A stretch of DNA of 61,906 nt from CAZNPU01 sp964575335 (GTDB lineage Bacteria > Planctomycetota > Phycisphaerae > Phycisphaerales > SM1A02): contig CAZNPU010000018.1 in assembly GCA_964575335.1 (NCBI GenBank), positions 1 to 61,906 of the forward strand. The letters are read 5' to 3'. Numbering within the stretch: position 1 is the stretch's first letter; each line of letters begins with the position of its first letter. The translations under genes were made by a program, and so were the position numbers. Positions 50,409 through 60,151 of this stretch are shown here, one piece after another. The notes beneath the pieces are model-generated. The model made no database searches. It was given only the letters and a program-made list of their open reading frames with translations, and was not told the DNA's origin.

Positions 50409-53400
50409 ATGAAGCACTTCACGCGTCATTCCCTCAAGTGGCTGCAGCATGGGGTGTGCGTGATTGCAGCCTTGCTCGTCACCGTCATCGCCTGCGAAGG
50501 AATGGCGCTGGCGGCGGCACAAGTTGCGGCAGCAGCAGATGATTCGGCTGCCCCGGCGTTGACCGTCAATACAGTGCAAGCCGAACGGGATCGGCTGGCC
50601 CGACGCTCGAATCTTCGCGAACCGATCAAATCGCAGATTCTGGAGCATTATGACCGGGCGATTGAGACGCTGCGCGAAGCAGAAGCGCTGGCTGAAGACG
50701 CGCAACGGCTTGAACGGGAGCGGCTGGCTGCACCGGGACAGATTGAACTAGCCAGGGCCGAGGCCCTTCAGCCAGCCGGCACGCTGCCCGACGCGTCCGA
50801 GGACGCCTCGCTGGAGCAGTTGCGTCAACAGCGAGATCAGGCTGAGGCGAACCTCACGCTCGCGCAACAACGGCTGAATGAAATCGAACTCCGAATCGCA
50901 GCGCGTGATGCGAGGCGGACCGAAATTCCTGCGCTGCTGGCCAGAGCGCAACAAGGCCTGCAGGAAATCACCCGATTGCTGCAGGCTCCCGCAAACCAGG
51001 GATCAAGCGACGAGCCGACAGAACTGCTGCATGCACGGCATGTCGAACTGCGGGCACGGCAGTTGCGTGAGCAGCGCCGCATTGCTGCCCTGCAGGCAGA
51101 GCTGGCCAACCTGGATGCGCATCAGCCGTTGCTTGAAGTGCAACGCGAAACAGCAACGCGCCGGGTAACGCAACTGGAGCGAGCGACGCGCGAATGGCGC
51201 GACCGGGTCAGCAGGGCCGAAACTGCCGCGGCAACAGCGGCGGCAGCAGCCGCGGCGCGGGCAGCCCAGGCCGAGCAGATGCCCGCGGTGCGCGCCATTG
51301 CTGAACGAAACGTGCAACTGCTCGAGCAGCTTTCGGGCAAGCCTCCGGAATCGACCGGACTCCTGGCCCGGCAGGCGGCGGCTGCGGAACAGCTTGAAGA
51401 ATTCGCCAAGCTGCGACAGAACATTCAGGAGCGGTTCGAGCGTGAGCTTCGTATCGGCAGCAACACCGATCTGATGGACGTCATCGATGTGCGTCTTCGC
51501 CGCATCCGCGCCGAGCTGCCCGACGTTGCTGCCCACCGCGCCGCTTTGCACGCCAGGCGGATCGAATTGACCACGATCCAGCAGCAACTGGCCGAAGCGG
51601 AATATGAGCTTGATGCACTTGTCGATCTCGAAGCGCGCGTTGAGGAGATCGTCGCCAGCCTTGGGCCGAATGTCTCGCCGGAGGTGCGGGAGGAAGTTGC
51701 CGGCCGGGCACGCGAGTATCTGAACCAGCAGCAGAACCTCCTGCTTTCACTGACGCAGGAATACAAGGACTGCGCCGAGTTGCTGGTGAGTCTGCAGGAT
51801 GCTGAGAGCCGGCTTGTCTGGCTCACCAATCAATTCGTTTCGTACATCGACGAGCGCATCCTGTGGATTCGCAGCATGCCTGCGGTGGGCCGTTCCGATT
51901 TTGAAAAGATCGTGCGGGATGTGCGGTTTTTGTCATCAACCGATGACTGGATGGATCTGGGGCGATCCTTGTGGCTGGATGCCCGTGCCAATCCGAGCAT
52001 CTTCAGCGCATGGGTCATTTTCTTTCTCGTGCTGGTTCTGGCCAAACCGCGGCTGACGACACAGCTGCGCATTCTGGCGGGACTGGTGCCGCAGGTCTAT
52101 ACCGATCGCTTCTCGCACACCGTCAAGGCGCTGCTGGTCACGGTGGTGCTGTCGATGTTCTGGCCTGCGGTGCTGCTGTTTATCGCATGGCGGATCAGAC
52201 ATTTCGATGACACAAGTGCGTTTGGACAAGCTGTGGCGGCAGGGTTGTCGCGCTCCGCGGTGCTGCTGTTTACGATGTATTTTCATTGGCAGCTTTGCCG
52301 CAGTAACGGCCTGGGTGAAGCGCATTTCCGCTGGCGCGATTCCGTTCGGCGGGTGCTGCGGCGAAATCTGATGTGGCTGATGATCATCGCCTGCCCGCTG
52401 GCTTTTGTCACAGCAGCAGCCGAGGCGAGCAGCAACGATCCGGGCACAAGCCCGCTCAGTCGCGCTGCATTCATGGCGGGCATGGCTGCCTGCGCGGTCT
52501 TCGCGGCTCGCGTTCTGCGGCCGCAGATCGGGGTGCTCGATCCCCTGCTTGATCGAAATCAATCCCGGCACGGCTGGCTCTACGGTTTGCGCCACGTCTG
52601 GTATCTCGCCATCGTCTGCATTCCATTGGCGCTGCTGGTCACCGCGGCGCGGGGGTATTACTACACCGCAGCACAGCTTGAAAACCGGCTTGTCACCACA
52701 TTCTGGATGGTGCTGAGCCTGATTGTGCTCAACGGGCTGATGGTGCGATGGCTGATGATCGCCCGCCGCCGGCTGGCCATCGAGGAATCGCGCAAGCGTC
52801 GGGCGGCACAGGGCGACGCGTCGGGCGTCGCTGTGACAGCGGAAACCGCAGCAAGCTTTGATGAACCCAAACTTGGTCTGGAGACGATCGGCGCACAAAC
52901 ACGCCAACTGCTGCGCAGCTTTGTGGTGTTTTCGTTTCTGATCAGCTCATGGTTCATCTGGGTCGATATGCTGCCTGCGCTGGCGGTGCTCAAGCGCGTG
53001 GAAATCTGGCCGCACTTTGCCACAATCCACCCGCCGGAGTCGCTGGCCAGTCAGATCACCGTTCCAGCGGTGGAAGCTCCCGCCTCGAGCGATGCCGCGC
53101 CGGCCGAGCCTCGCATTCTCATACCCGGCCGAATGCTGTCGCGCAACCCGGCTGGCCTCGCCGCTGCGCTGACCGGCAGCAACAGCAGTGCGGAATCCGC
53201 TGCGACATCAACTGAACGCAGCATGCTGACGCTGTCGGACCTTATGCTGTGCATCTTTATCACCATCGTCACGATTCTGGTGGCGAAAAACATACCGGGG
53301 TTGCTGGAGATTTCTGTTCTGCAGCGCCTGCCCTTAGAGCCAAGCGCCCGCTACGCCACCAGCACCCTTGCGCGCTACATCATTGTCATCGTCGGCTCGG

Positions 53401-54068
53401 TGCTGGCATTTGGCGCAATCGGCATCGGCTGGAGCAAGGTGCAGTGGCTGGCTGCTGCGATCACGCTGGGAATCGGCTTCGGATTGCAGGAGATTTTCGC
53501 CAACTTCATTTCCGGCATCATTCTGCTTTTCGAGCAACCCATTCGCGTGGGCGACACCGTCACCGTCAACGGCATGAACGGCACCGTCACGCGCATCCGC
53601 ATGCGCGCCACCACCATCACCGACTGGGATCGCAAGGAACTGATCATTCCCAACAAGGACTTCATCACCGGCCAGATTGTGAACTGGACGCTTTCTGATC
53701 CGATCAACCGCTTGACTTTCCCCATCAACATTGCGCCGGGAGCCGACACCGCTGTTGTTGAACAGAAGCTACATGAAGTGACAAGCAATCATCCGCTGGT
53801 GCTGAGCGATCCGAAGCCGCAGGTCGTGTTCACCGGCTTCGCCGACGGCGCGATGACCTATTCGGTGCGCGTGTTCATCATGGGATTGGACAACCTTCTT
53901 CGCGTGCGGCATGAAATCAACACCGGCATCGAAAAAGCCCTGCGTGAAGCAGGCGTTGAAATCGCATCGCCGCGACGCGATATTCGAATCCGTCCGCTAC
54001 TGGGTGAATTGCCGCTTGACGGCAACGGCGTGTCGAGCGCGGGGAAGAAACAATCGGAGCTGTCATAA
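50409..54068 (+). CDS. Large MscK/KefA-like mechanosensitive channel
   Basis: A 1219-residue inner-membrane protein of the MscS superfamily, in the large MscK-type subgroup (E. coli MscK has 1120). There is a hydrophobic N-terminal segment, then a long periplasmic coiled-coil region (about 50-470, rich in Ala/Glu/Arg/Gln), followed by about ten membrane segments from residue 535 on. The C-terminal channel module is typical: WSKVQWLAAAITLGIGFGLQ, EIFANFISGIILLFEQPIRV, GDTVTVNGMNGTVTRIRMRA, TTITDWDRKELIIPNKDFIT and the cytoplasmic beta and alpha-beta domains to the end. It opens under membrane tension to release osmolytes. GGAG lies before the ATG at 50409. A perfect hairpin follows. Confidence 0.93.
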   Translation: MKHFTRHSLKWLQHGVCVIAALLVTVIACEGMALAAAQVAAAADDSAAPALTVNTVQAERDRLARRSNLREPIKSQILEHYDRAIETLREAEALAEDAQRLERERLAAPGQIELARAEALQPAGTLPDASEDASLEQLRQQRDQAEANLTLAQQRLNEIELRIAARDARRTEIPALLARAQQGLQEITRLLQAPANQGSSDEPTELLHARHVELRARQLREQRRIAALQAELANLDAHQPLLEVQRETATRRVTQLERATREWRDRVSRAETAAATAAAAAAARAAQAEQMPAVRAIAERNVQLLEQLSGKPPESTGLLARQAAAAEQLEEFAKLRQNIQERFERELRIGSNTDLMDVIDVRLRRIRAELPDVAAHRAALHARRIELTTIQQQLAEAEYELDALVDLEARVEEIVASLGPNVSPEVREEVAGRAREYLNQQQNLLLSLTQEYKDCAELLVSLQDAESRLVWLTNQFVSYIDERILWIRSMPAVGRSDFEKIVRDVRFLSSTDDWMDLGRSLWLDARANPSIFSAWVIFFLVLVLAKPRLTTQLRILAGLVPQVYTDRFSHTVKALLVTVVLSMFWPAVLLFIAWRIRHFDDTSAFGQAVAAGLSRSAVLLFTMYFHWQLCRSNGLGEAHFRWRDSVRRVLRRNLMWLMIIACPLAFVTAAAEASSNDPGTSPLSRAAFMAGMAACAVFAARVLRPQIGVLDPLLDRNQSRHGWLYGLRHVWYLAIVCIPLALLVTAARGYYYTAAQLENRLVTTFWMVLSLIVLNGLMVRWLMIARRRLAIEESRKRRAAQGDASGVAVTAETAASFDEPKLGLETIGAQTRQLLRSFVVFSFLISSWFIWVDMLPALAVLKRVEIWPHFATIHPPESLASQITVPAVEAPASSDAAPAEPRILIPGRMLSRNPAGLAAALTGSNSSAESAATSTERSMLTLSDLMLCIFITIVTILVAKNIPGLLEISVLQRLPLEPSARYATSTLARYIIVIVGSVLAFGAIGIGWSKVQWLAAAITLGIGFGLQEIFANFISGIILLFEQPIRVGDTVTVNGMNGTVTRIRMRATTITDWDRKELIIPNKDFITGQIVNWTLSDPINRLTFPINIAPGADTAVVEQKLHEVTSNHPLVLSDPKPQVVFTGFADGAMTYSVRVFIMGLDNLLRVRHEINTGIEKALREAGVEIASPRRDIRIRPLLGELPLDGNGVSSAGKKQSELS

Positions 54069-54074
54069 ACGCGA

Positions 54075-54106
54075 CGAAGCCAAGGGAGAAAACTCCCTTG
54101 GCTTCG
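54075..54106. terminator. Bidirectional hairpin between convergent genes
   Basis: A perfect 13-bp stem, CGAAGCCAAGGGA (54075-54087) with its complement at 54094-54106 and a 6-base loop, lies between the channel gene (+) and glutamate dehydrogenase (-). Neither strand shows a strong U-tract, so termination efficiency is uncertain, but position and stem length favour this role. Confidence 0.65.
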
Positions 54107-54139
54107 AACATACGCGCATCTGTTGATTGGAGGGTGCAA

Positions 54140-55600
54140 TTACGGGAATACGCCTCGCAGGTCGTATACCTTGCCGATCTGCTCAATGGCTGCGCAATAC
54201 GCTGCGGTGCGCATGTCGCATTCGTATTTGTGCCGAGCCAGCTTGGTGCGGCGGGCCGCCATCACCATGTGCTTGTTGAGCTTCTCATCGACCTCCTCAG
54301 CCGTCCAGTACACGCTCGATTTGTTCTGCACCCATTCGAAGTACGAAACGGTCACGCCGCCTGCGTTGCAGAGGATGGCAGGAAGAATCTCAACGCCGCG
54401 CTGCATCAGCACGACGTCGCCTTCAGGCGTGGTGGGTGCGTTGGCGCCTTCGGCAACAACCCTGGCGTTGATGAGCGCCGCCTCGCGAGCGGTGATCATC
54501 TGTTCCAAAGCACATGGGATGAACACATCCACCGGCTTGCTGTAGAACTCCGTCTCACTGATGCCTTCAGCTTCAGTAAAGCCGCCCACGCCACCGGTTT
54601 TCTGAACGTGCTCGTTGAGGCTGGCCGGATTGATACCCTTGTCGTTGTGAATCGCGCCGGTGTGATCGAGCACCGCCACGAGCTTTGCGCCGAATTCGTG
54701 CAGCAGGCGTGCAGTCCAACTGCCGACGTTGCCGAAGCCGATCAGGCTGTAGGTCATCTTGGAGATGTCCACGTTCAGTTCCGGCAGCATTTCGACCAGC
54801 ACATCCACCAGCCCCTGGCCCGTTGCCTTCTCTCGGCCGAGCGAGCCGCCCATTTCCACGGGCTTGCCCGTCACGACGCTCAACGTGTCGTTGCGCGAAA
54901 GTTCAGGCGTCATCTGCGCGTAGGTGTCAGCAAACCATGCCATCACCTGCGCGTTGGTGCCCACGTCCGGAGCGGGAATGTCATAGTTCGGGCCGATCTG
55001 ATTGCTGATGGCTGAGCAGAAGCGGCGGGTGACGCGCATCAGCTCATCGCGCGACAACTCACGCGGGTTGCACTTCACGCCGCCTTTGCCGCCGCCGAAC
55101 GGCACACGCACCAGCGAGCATTTCATCGTCATCAGCACAGCAAGCGATTTGATGTCATCGAGGCTCACGTGCGGGTGGAAACGGATACCGCCCTTGTACG
55201 GCCCAAGCGCGTTGTTGTGCTGCACGCGATAGCCCTTGAACAGGCGATGATGGCCGTCGTCCATGAGCACCGGAAAATGCACCATGATCTCATTTTTCGG
55301 TTGCGCAAGGATGATCTGCTGATGGTGCTTCAATCCCACAAGCTGAGCGGCGATGAGCACCTGCTCGATTGTCTGGTGGAAAAGGTTGCTGGGATCTTTG
55401 ACGATCTCCAGTTCTTCGAATACCCGTGTCGGGAGGTGGGTCGGTCTCACGATCGGTGTTTCAGTCAGCGTTGCCGTGGCCTGCTCGGTGCTGCTATTGC
55501 CGTTGAGAGTGCGCTTGCCGGCTGGCTTCTTCGGCCCGTTGCTGGCGCTGCTGGCGGAGCGTTTTGCGACAGGGGTTGGCGGGGGTTTGGCTTTCGCCAT
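54140..55600 (-). CDS. gdhA: Glu/Leu/Phe/Val dehydrogenase family protein (glutamate dehydrogenase)
   Basis: The enzyme interconverts glutamate and 2-oxoglutarate plus ammonia with NAD or NADP. From the ATG at 55600 (486 residues) there is a disordered Lys/Ala/Ser-rich extension of about 50 residues and then the normal hexameric enzyme. The catalytic motif FGGGKGGVKCNPRELSRDEL with the lysine, YKGGIRFHPHVSLDDIKSLA, NIGTNAQVM-type segment (here PDVGTNAQVMAWFADTYAQM) and the Rossmann fold SLIGFGNVGSWTARLLHEFG are present. The start at 55600 has GGAG nine bases upstream. It is convergent with the channel gene. Cofactor preference was not decided from the sequence. Confidence 0.94.
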   Translation of the reverse strand: MAKAKPPPTPVAKRSASSASNGPKKPAGKRTLNGNSSTEQATATLTETPIVRPTHLPTRVFEELEIVKDPSNLFHQTIEQVLIAAQLVGLKHHQQIILAQPKNEIMVHFPVLMDDGHHRLFKGYRVQHNNALGPYKGGIRFHPHVSLDDIKSLAVLMTMKCSLVRVPFGGGKGGVKCNPRELSRDELMRVTRRFCSAISNQIGPNYDIPAPDVGTNAQVMAWFADTYAQMTPELSRNDTLSVVTGKPVEMGGSLGREKATGQGLVDVLVEMLPELNVDISKMTYSLIGFGNVGSWTARLLHEFGAKLVAVLDHTGAIHNDKGINPASLNEHVQKTGGVGGFTEAEGISETEFYSKPVDVFIPCALEQMITAREAALINARVVAEGANAPTTPEGDVVLMQRGVEILPAILCNAGGVTVSYFEWVQNKSSVYWTAEEVDEKLNKHMVMAARRTKLARHKYECDMRTAAYCAAIEQIGKVYDLRGVFP

Positions 55601-55847
55601 CGATCTGAACTCCATACCTCAATGACAGGAAGTGGCATGGGACATGCAGGCCACCGCAGGCCGCAGCCCAACGCCGCCGAAAAGAACACGCCAATGGCCG
55701 CCTCATCAGCGGTCAATGTCGATATGAAACGACATCATACCGCCAATACGCAAGTCAAGAGCGTTTGGCGCCTGGTCTCCGGATTTCGCTGCACGGTGCG
55801 GGCGGGTTCGCGCCGCCAGCGCGGAAGCGGCCGGTTCCGAATGAGCC

Positions 55848-56306
55848 TCAATTCGAACCGTTTTCCGCCTCGGCCAACAGATCAATCGGCTCGCCGCCCT
55901 GCTTGGGAACCACAATGAGCCGGCGAAAGCTCCACCCCGTGCGATGCTGCTCAGCAGTGGCTTCGATGGTGGCGCTGCCTCGAGAGCCGTTCAGCGGAAT
56001 GATGATCATGGCAACTTGCGGCGAACCGGACGCCTGATCGCTGCCCGACGTAAACGCGCCAACCTGTATGGGTTCGCCGACAAGCTCAATCACGCGCGGA
56101 TCAGCCATCGCACGCTCAAGGGCAGCCCGCGCCACTTCCTGTTCACGCATTTGCGCAAAAATGCCCAGCAGCATGCCCGAAACGCATGTACCGCATAACA
56201 GCATCGGCACGATGATCGTGAGTGGAACAAGCCACTTCCAGTTGCGCGTCCACCAGGTTGACTCAGCAGGCGCTGGGGACGCCGCCGACGGGGGCTGCTG
56301 ATCCAT
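55848..56306 (-). CDS. Coa1-like single-pass membrane protein
   Basis: A 152-residue protein with a Pro/Ala-rich N-terminus, one membrane segment (WLVPLTIIVPMLLCGTCVSG, about residues 25-44) and a soluble domain. The soluble part reads ADPRVIELVGEPIQVG, then MIIIPLNGSRGSATIEATAE and HRTGWSFRRLIVVPKQGGEP, the pattern of the Coa1/Tim21 family. That family assists cytochrome oxidase assembly in mitochondria, and bacterial relatives are of unknown role. No cytochrome oxidase genes are adjacent. The start at 56306 lies close to an Ala-rich spacer. I assign the family with moderate certainty and no function. Confidence 0.65.
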   Translation of the reverse strand: MDQQPPSAASPAPAESTWWTRNWKWLVPLTIIVPMLLCGTCVSGMLLGIFAQMREQEVARAALERAMADPRVIELVGEPIQVGAFTSGSDQASGSPQVAMIIIPLNGSRGSATIEATAEQHRTGWSFRRLIVVPKQGGEPIDLLAEAENGSN

Positions 56307-56626
56307 AAACCGCTCCTGACACAGTGCCGGGCCGCTTCAGGCTTATCCACGGCTTTCACATCACTACCGCCAACGCCAGCACGCTGCAGCACGTCACGCG
56401 AGTCTAGTGACATGGACCTGCGATTCCCCTGCGGTTGGATTTCGGATTTCTGCATGCCGCGGCTGGATGCCTGGCGTTGAATACCGAACGCTGAATGCCG
56501 GCGCACCGCTTCTTTCTGCGTTTGGTAAGGTTGAACCAGTTTGTGCGATGCTGCGCCTGGCCTATTCAATGCTGCTGGCCTCAACGCTGTCAGCAGGCTG
56601 CATTCCACGAACCAGCGGTGCTGACG
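56307..56626. other. Spacer, no gene seen
   Basis: About 320 bases between two leftward genes. It contains repetitive words of the type GAATACCGAACGCTGAATGCC near 56480-56500 but no strong hairpin. I found no promoter pair I would support. Confidence 0.3.
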
Positions 56627-57727
56627 CTACTGGCTGCGTTTTGCGGCGATCAGGTGTCTGTTCAGCCAGCTTGTTATTGCGCGAAGTGCTTCGGGATTCA
56701 CCGGCCCGGTGAACCCGTGATCGTGCGGGTCGGTCGTCGCTTTGAGGTTGTGGCTTGCGCCGTTCACGATGACCAGTTCACTGGCTCTCGGTTCGCGCTC
56801 CTGCAATGCCTCGTAAAGGCGCGGGGCGTCGCGTTCGACTGAAACCTGCTTGTCCAGATCGCCTTGCAGCACGAGCACCGGCTGCCTGATTTCGCGCGCC
56901 AGATGAGCTGGATCAATCGTGAAATACGCGTGCAGCACATCGAGTACGGTTGGATTGAACAGCGACCACAATTGCAGCGGCAGGTCATCGGGCAATTTTT
57001 GCTCATTTTTGACTGATTCAATCGCCTGATCGAGCGCTTCAAGCAGCCGCTCGCGCGTGGCAGGCTCGATCTCCAACGATTCGAGCTGCGCTGCCATCTG
57101 TTCGCGAAGTACCACATCCAGCGGTCGCCCCGCGGTGGCCAGCAGCACCAGCGTCGCTGGCAGCTGATCGCTCATACGGCCATCGTGGGCGATCTGCAGC
57201 GCGATCAATCCCCCTTCACTGTGGCCAATGATCGCGATTCTTTCCGGATCGATGGCCTCGTGCGACTGCAGGAAGCGCAGCCCCGCTGCCGCGTCGTCCA
57301 CAAACTTGCGCCAGCCGAAAAACGCGTTCAGTTCCGCCGGCTCGCTGGGCCAGTACTGGGCATAGCTGCGCACCGCACGTTTGTCGAACCGCAGGGTCGC
57401 AATGCCCTTGCTTGCCAGTTCCTCTGCGATTTGCTTGAGCAGATCGGTCACCAGCAACGGCGGCTGATTGCCGTCGCGATCGGTCGGGCCGGAACCGGGA
57501 AGCAGCAGCGCGGCGGGACAGCGCTCACCAGCCTTGATGTTCGGCAGCAGCAGCGTTCCCTTGAGCTCCAGTCCGTCAGCGCCGGTGAAGGTCACCTCAC
57601 GCACGACCGGTTCAGCCTGCGCAGCGGGCGGCTCATCGGCGAAGCATACGCCAGCAACAGCCATCACGCCGATCAGGCAAAACGCCGCACCCCATACGAA
57701 ACGCTTCAGATCACGATTGTTGCGCAT
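56627..57727 (-). CDS. Exported alpha/beta hydrolase
   Basis: A 366-residue protein with a signal peptide (FVWGAAFCLIGVMAVAGVCF near residues 10-29, cleavage near AFA-D-like CFADE) and an alpha/beta hydrolase domain. It has ALLLPGSGPTDRDGNQPPLL (oxyanion region), the nucleophile elbow IIGHSEGGLIALQIA with Ser in GHSEGG, and a late Asp (VLQGDLDKQVS) and His (VNGASHNLK), which complete a catalytic triad. The domain order is of the esterase/peptidase group, and substrate is unknown. It is close to the Coa1-like gene on the same strand. GTG at 57739 is an alternative start; ATG at 57727 fits better. Confidence 0.87.
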   Translation of the reverse strand: MRNNRDLKRFVWGAAFCLIGVMAVAGVCFADEPPAAQAEPVVREVTFTGADGLELKGTLLLPNIKAGERCPAALLLPGSGPTDRDGNQPPLLVTDLLKQIAEELASKGIATLRFDKRAVRSYAQYWPSEPAELNAFFGWRKFVDDAAAGLRFLQSHEAIDPERIAIIGHSEGGLIALQIAHDGRMSDQLPATLVLLATAGRPLDVVLREQMAAQLESLEIEPATRERLLEALDQAIESVKNEQKLPDDLPLQLWSLFNPTVLDVLHAYFTIDPAHLAREIRQPVLVLQGDLDKQVSVERDAPRLYEALQEREPRASELVIVNGASHNLKATTDPHDHGFTGPVNPEALRAITSWLNRHLIAAKRSQ

Positions 57728-58122
57728 AAGCAGTCTCACTGGGCCAGCAGGCGATCATCCGCCTGCACAATTGTGTATTGGGAGACGAACCGGGCGTTTT
57801 TTGAACAAGCGCGTGATACGACAACCGACACGAGATCATGCATGATAGAAAACATGTCATTCGCCGTTGCACTGGCCGCATCGCCTGAAGCAGATTCATC
57901 ATGCTGCCCGGTTGTTTTTGGCCCAATCCCGCCAAACCGGCACTGCGCGGCCATCCCTGGGGACGCGCCGCAGCGCACTTGCATTGCTGCCGATCGAATG
58001 CCAGCCATCCAGCGCAACACCAACGAGATGGCGGTACAGGCGCGTTCAAACGATGCGAAGCCTTCTGAATTCTTCAAGCCCCGGCCCTTCCCAATTTGGC
58101 GCGATGCGCGGTAAGATCAGTA
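57728..58122. other. Divergent spacer between hydrolase and pyrG
   Basis: About 395 bases between divergent genes. No convincing gene or promoter pair is seen. The stretch near 57830-57860 is AT-richer (ATGCATGATAGAAAACATG), which may hold promoter elements for one or both genes. Confidence 0.3.
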
Positions 58123-60075
58123 ATGCCCCTATCACCGCGGAACAAAATCGAGAAATCACACGAACCGGAAGCGTCTTCGGCACAGCATCAGCCGGCTGCC
58201 AGCGCAGCTGAGTCACTCCTGCGGCAGTTCGGCAAGTCCGATACCCCCAGCGAAGCCACGGAACTGTATTCCCCCACCCCGCCGGGCTATGAGCGCGGCC
58301 GACACAGCTATGTCGTCGTGCTTGGCACGGTCATGAGCGGCCTGGGCAAAGGCATCTTCAGCTCGTCTCTGGCGAAGATGCTCAAGGACAAGGGTCTGTC
58401 GGTCGCTCCGATCAAGCTGGAAGGCTATCTCAATATCGACTCCGGCACGCTGAACCCCTACCGCCACGGCGAAGTGTTCGTGCTCGATGACGGCACCGAG
58501 TGCGACATGGACCTGGGAACCTATGAGCGCATGCTCGATCAGGATCTCTCCCGCCAGAACTTCGCCACCTCGGGACAGATTTACACCGAGATTCTGGAGC
58601 GGGAACGCCGAGGCGATTACCTCGGCCGCGACGTGCAGATGATCCCCCACGTCACCGGCGAGGTGAAGTACCGCCTGCGCAAACTGGCGATGACAGGCGG
58701 CCCCAACGGCGGACCGGCTGACGTAGTGTTTGTTGAAGTGGGCGGAACGGTGGGTGATTACGAAAACGGCTTTTACATCGAAGCCTTGCGTGAACTCGCC
58801 TTCGAGGAAGGCCCCCATTCCACCTGCTTTGTCGCGCTCACCTACGTCCTGGAGCCGCAGATCCTCGGCGAGCAGAAATCCAAAGCCGCCCAACTGGGCA
58901 TCAAGCGTTTGATGGAAGCGGGCATTCAACCGCACATCATCGCGTGCCGGGCCCACAACCCGGTCAGTGAAACGGTGCGGCAGAAGATCTCCATGTTCTC
59001 CAACGTGCCGCTGAACCGCGTGTTCTCGATGCACGACCGTGAATCGATCTACACCATCCCCGAAGCGATGCGTGCGGAAGGGCTGGACCGTGAGGTGCTT
59101 TCGATTCTGAACCTTCACCACCGCGTTGATACGTTGCACGAAGATCAGGCCCGCCAGCGCTGGAGCGAATTCGCCAACAAGCTGCGCGCCCCGCGGCGGC
59201 ATCGGATCAATCTCTGCATCCTCGGCAAGTACGCTTCATTGCGCGATGCGTACGCGTCGGTTGATAAGGCAATCGAACACGCTTCGACACACCTCCTGAC
59301 CGACGTGAATGCGCGGTGGATCGACACCTCGGAAGTCACCGCCGAAAACGTGCAGGAACTGCTCGGCGAAGGCGATCCGCAGAGCATCCACGGTGTGATC
59401 GTGCCCGGCGGATTCGGCGAGCGCGGCGTGGAAGGCAAGATCGCCTGCGTGAACTACGTGAGAACCCACGGCATTCCGTATCTGGGCCTGTGCCTCGGGC
59501 TGCAGGTCGCAGTGATTGAGTACGCGCGTCACGTGGTCGGATTGTCCGGCGCCAACTCAACGGAATTTGATCCCGAGTGTCAGCATCCGGTGATCTGCGA
59601 ATTGCCCGAGCAGCGCCGCATTGAGGGCATGGGCGGGTCGATGCGGCTTGGTGCGCAGGACGTCGTCATTGAGCCTCACACGCTGGCCAGCTTCCTCTTT
59701 GACGGCAAGCCGCTGATCCGTGAGCGTTTCCGGCACCGCTTCGAGGTCAATCCGGAATACATTGATCAGCTTGCAGCAGCGGGCCTGTGCTTCTCCGGCC
59801 GACACCCCCAGTTCCCGATCATGCAGATGATCGAACTGCCGCTTGAAACCCACCCGTACTTCATCGCGGCACAGTTTCATCCGGAACTGACCAGTCGTCC
59901 TCTGCGGCCACAGCCGATGTTCATGGGGCTCGTCGCCGCTGCGATTGCGCGAGCGAATCCGAACCTGCCTCGTGAAGCCATCAGCACCCGCTGGCTGCGC
60001 CCTTTCGAGCCGGGCCACCCTCGGCGTGAGTCGGTGGCCAATAATAAAGCAACCCCTGCAGGAGTTCGGGCATAG
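58123..60075 (+). CDS. pyrG: CTP synthase, divergent N-terminal half
   Basis: CTP synthase makes CTP from UTP, ATP and glutamine. From the ATG at 58123 (650 residues) there is a nonconserved extension of about 60 residues, then the synthetase domain with GLGKG (73-77), Lys98 (IKLEGYLN), the ECDMDLGTYERM block (Asp128) and Glu205 in VEVGGTVGDYEN. The glutaminase domain has the nucleophile Cys457 in LGLCLGLQ and the catalytic His in QFHPE. The normal GGVVSSLGKG opening reads GTVMSGLGKG and KFDPYINVDPG reads KLEGYLNIDSG, so the N-terminal half is unusual while all catalytic residues are kept. It precedes the tRNA gene by 77 bases. Confidence 0.93.
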   Translation: MPLSPRNKIEKSHEPEASSAQHQPAASAAESLLRQFGKSDTPSEATELYSPTPPGYERGRHSYVVVLGTVMSGLGKGIFSSSLAKMLKDKGLSVAPIKLEGYLNIDSGTLNPYRHGEVFVLDDGTECDMDLGTYERMLDQDLSRQNFATSGQIYTEILERERRGDYLGRDVQMIPHVTGEVKYRLRKLAMTGGPNGGPADVVFVEVGGTVGDYENGFYIEALRELAFEEGPHSTCFVALTYVLEPQILGEQKSKAAQLGIKRLMEAGIQPHIIACRAHNPVSETVRQKISMFSNVPLNRVFSMHDRESIYTIPEAMRAEGLDREVLSILNLHHRVDTLHEDQARQRWSEFANKLRAPRRHRINLCILGKYASLRDAYASVDKAIEHASTHLLTDVNARWIDTSEVTAENVQELLGEGDPQSIHGVIVPGGFGERGVEGKIACVNYVRTHGIPYLGLCLGLQVAVIEYARHVVGLSGANSTEFDPECQHPVICELPEQRRIEGMGGSMRLGAQDVVIEPHTLASFLFDGKPLIRERFRHRFEVNPEYIDQLAAAGLCFSGRHPQFPIMQMIELPLETHPYFIAAQFHPELTSRPLRPQPMFMGLVAAAIARANPNLPREAISTRWLRPFEPGHPRRESVANNKATPAGVRA

Positions 60076-60102
60076 AATGACGCTGGCTGCCGGTCATAGG
60101 GG

Positions 60103-60130
60103 TTGACCCATGTGAATTGCGGCATAGACT
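60103..60130 (+). promoter_or_regulatory. Promoter of the tRNA gene
   Basis: TTGACC (60103-60108) and TAGACT (60125-60130) are 16 bases apart, about 20 bases before the tRNA 5' end. This matches a stable-RNA promoter. Confidence 0.7.
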
Positions 60131-60151
60131 GAAAGCCTCATTCCCCCCTCT

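Noticed and set aside
58213..59202. 329-codon frame opposite pyrG
   Set aside because: Antisense shadow of a highly conserved gene with biased codon positions; no ribosome binding site and no family.
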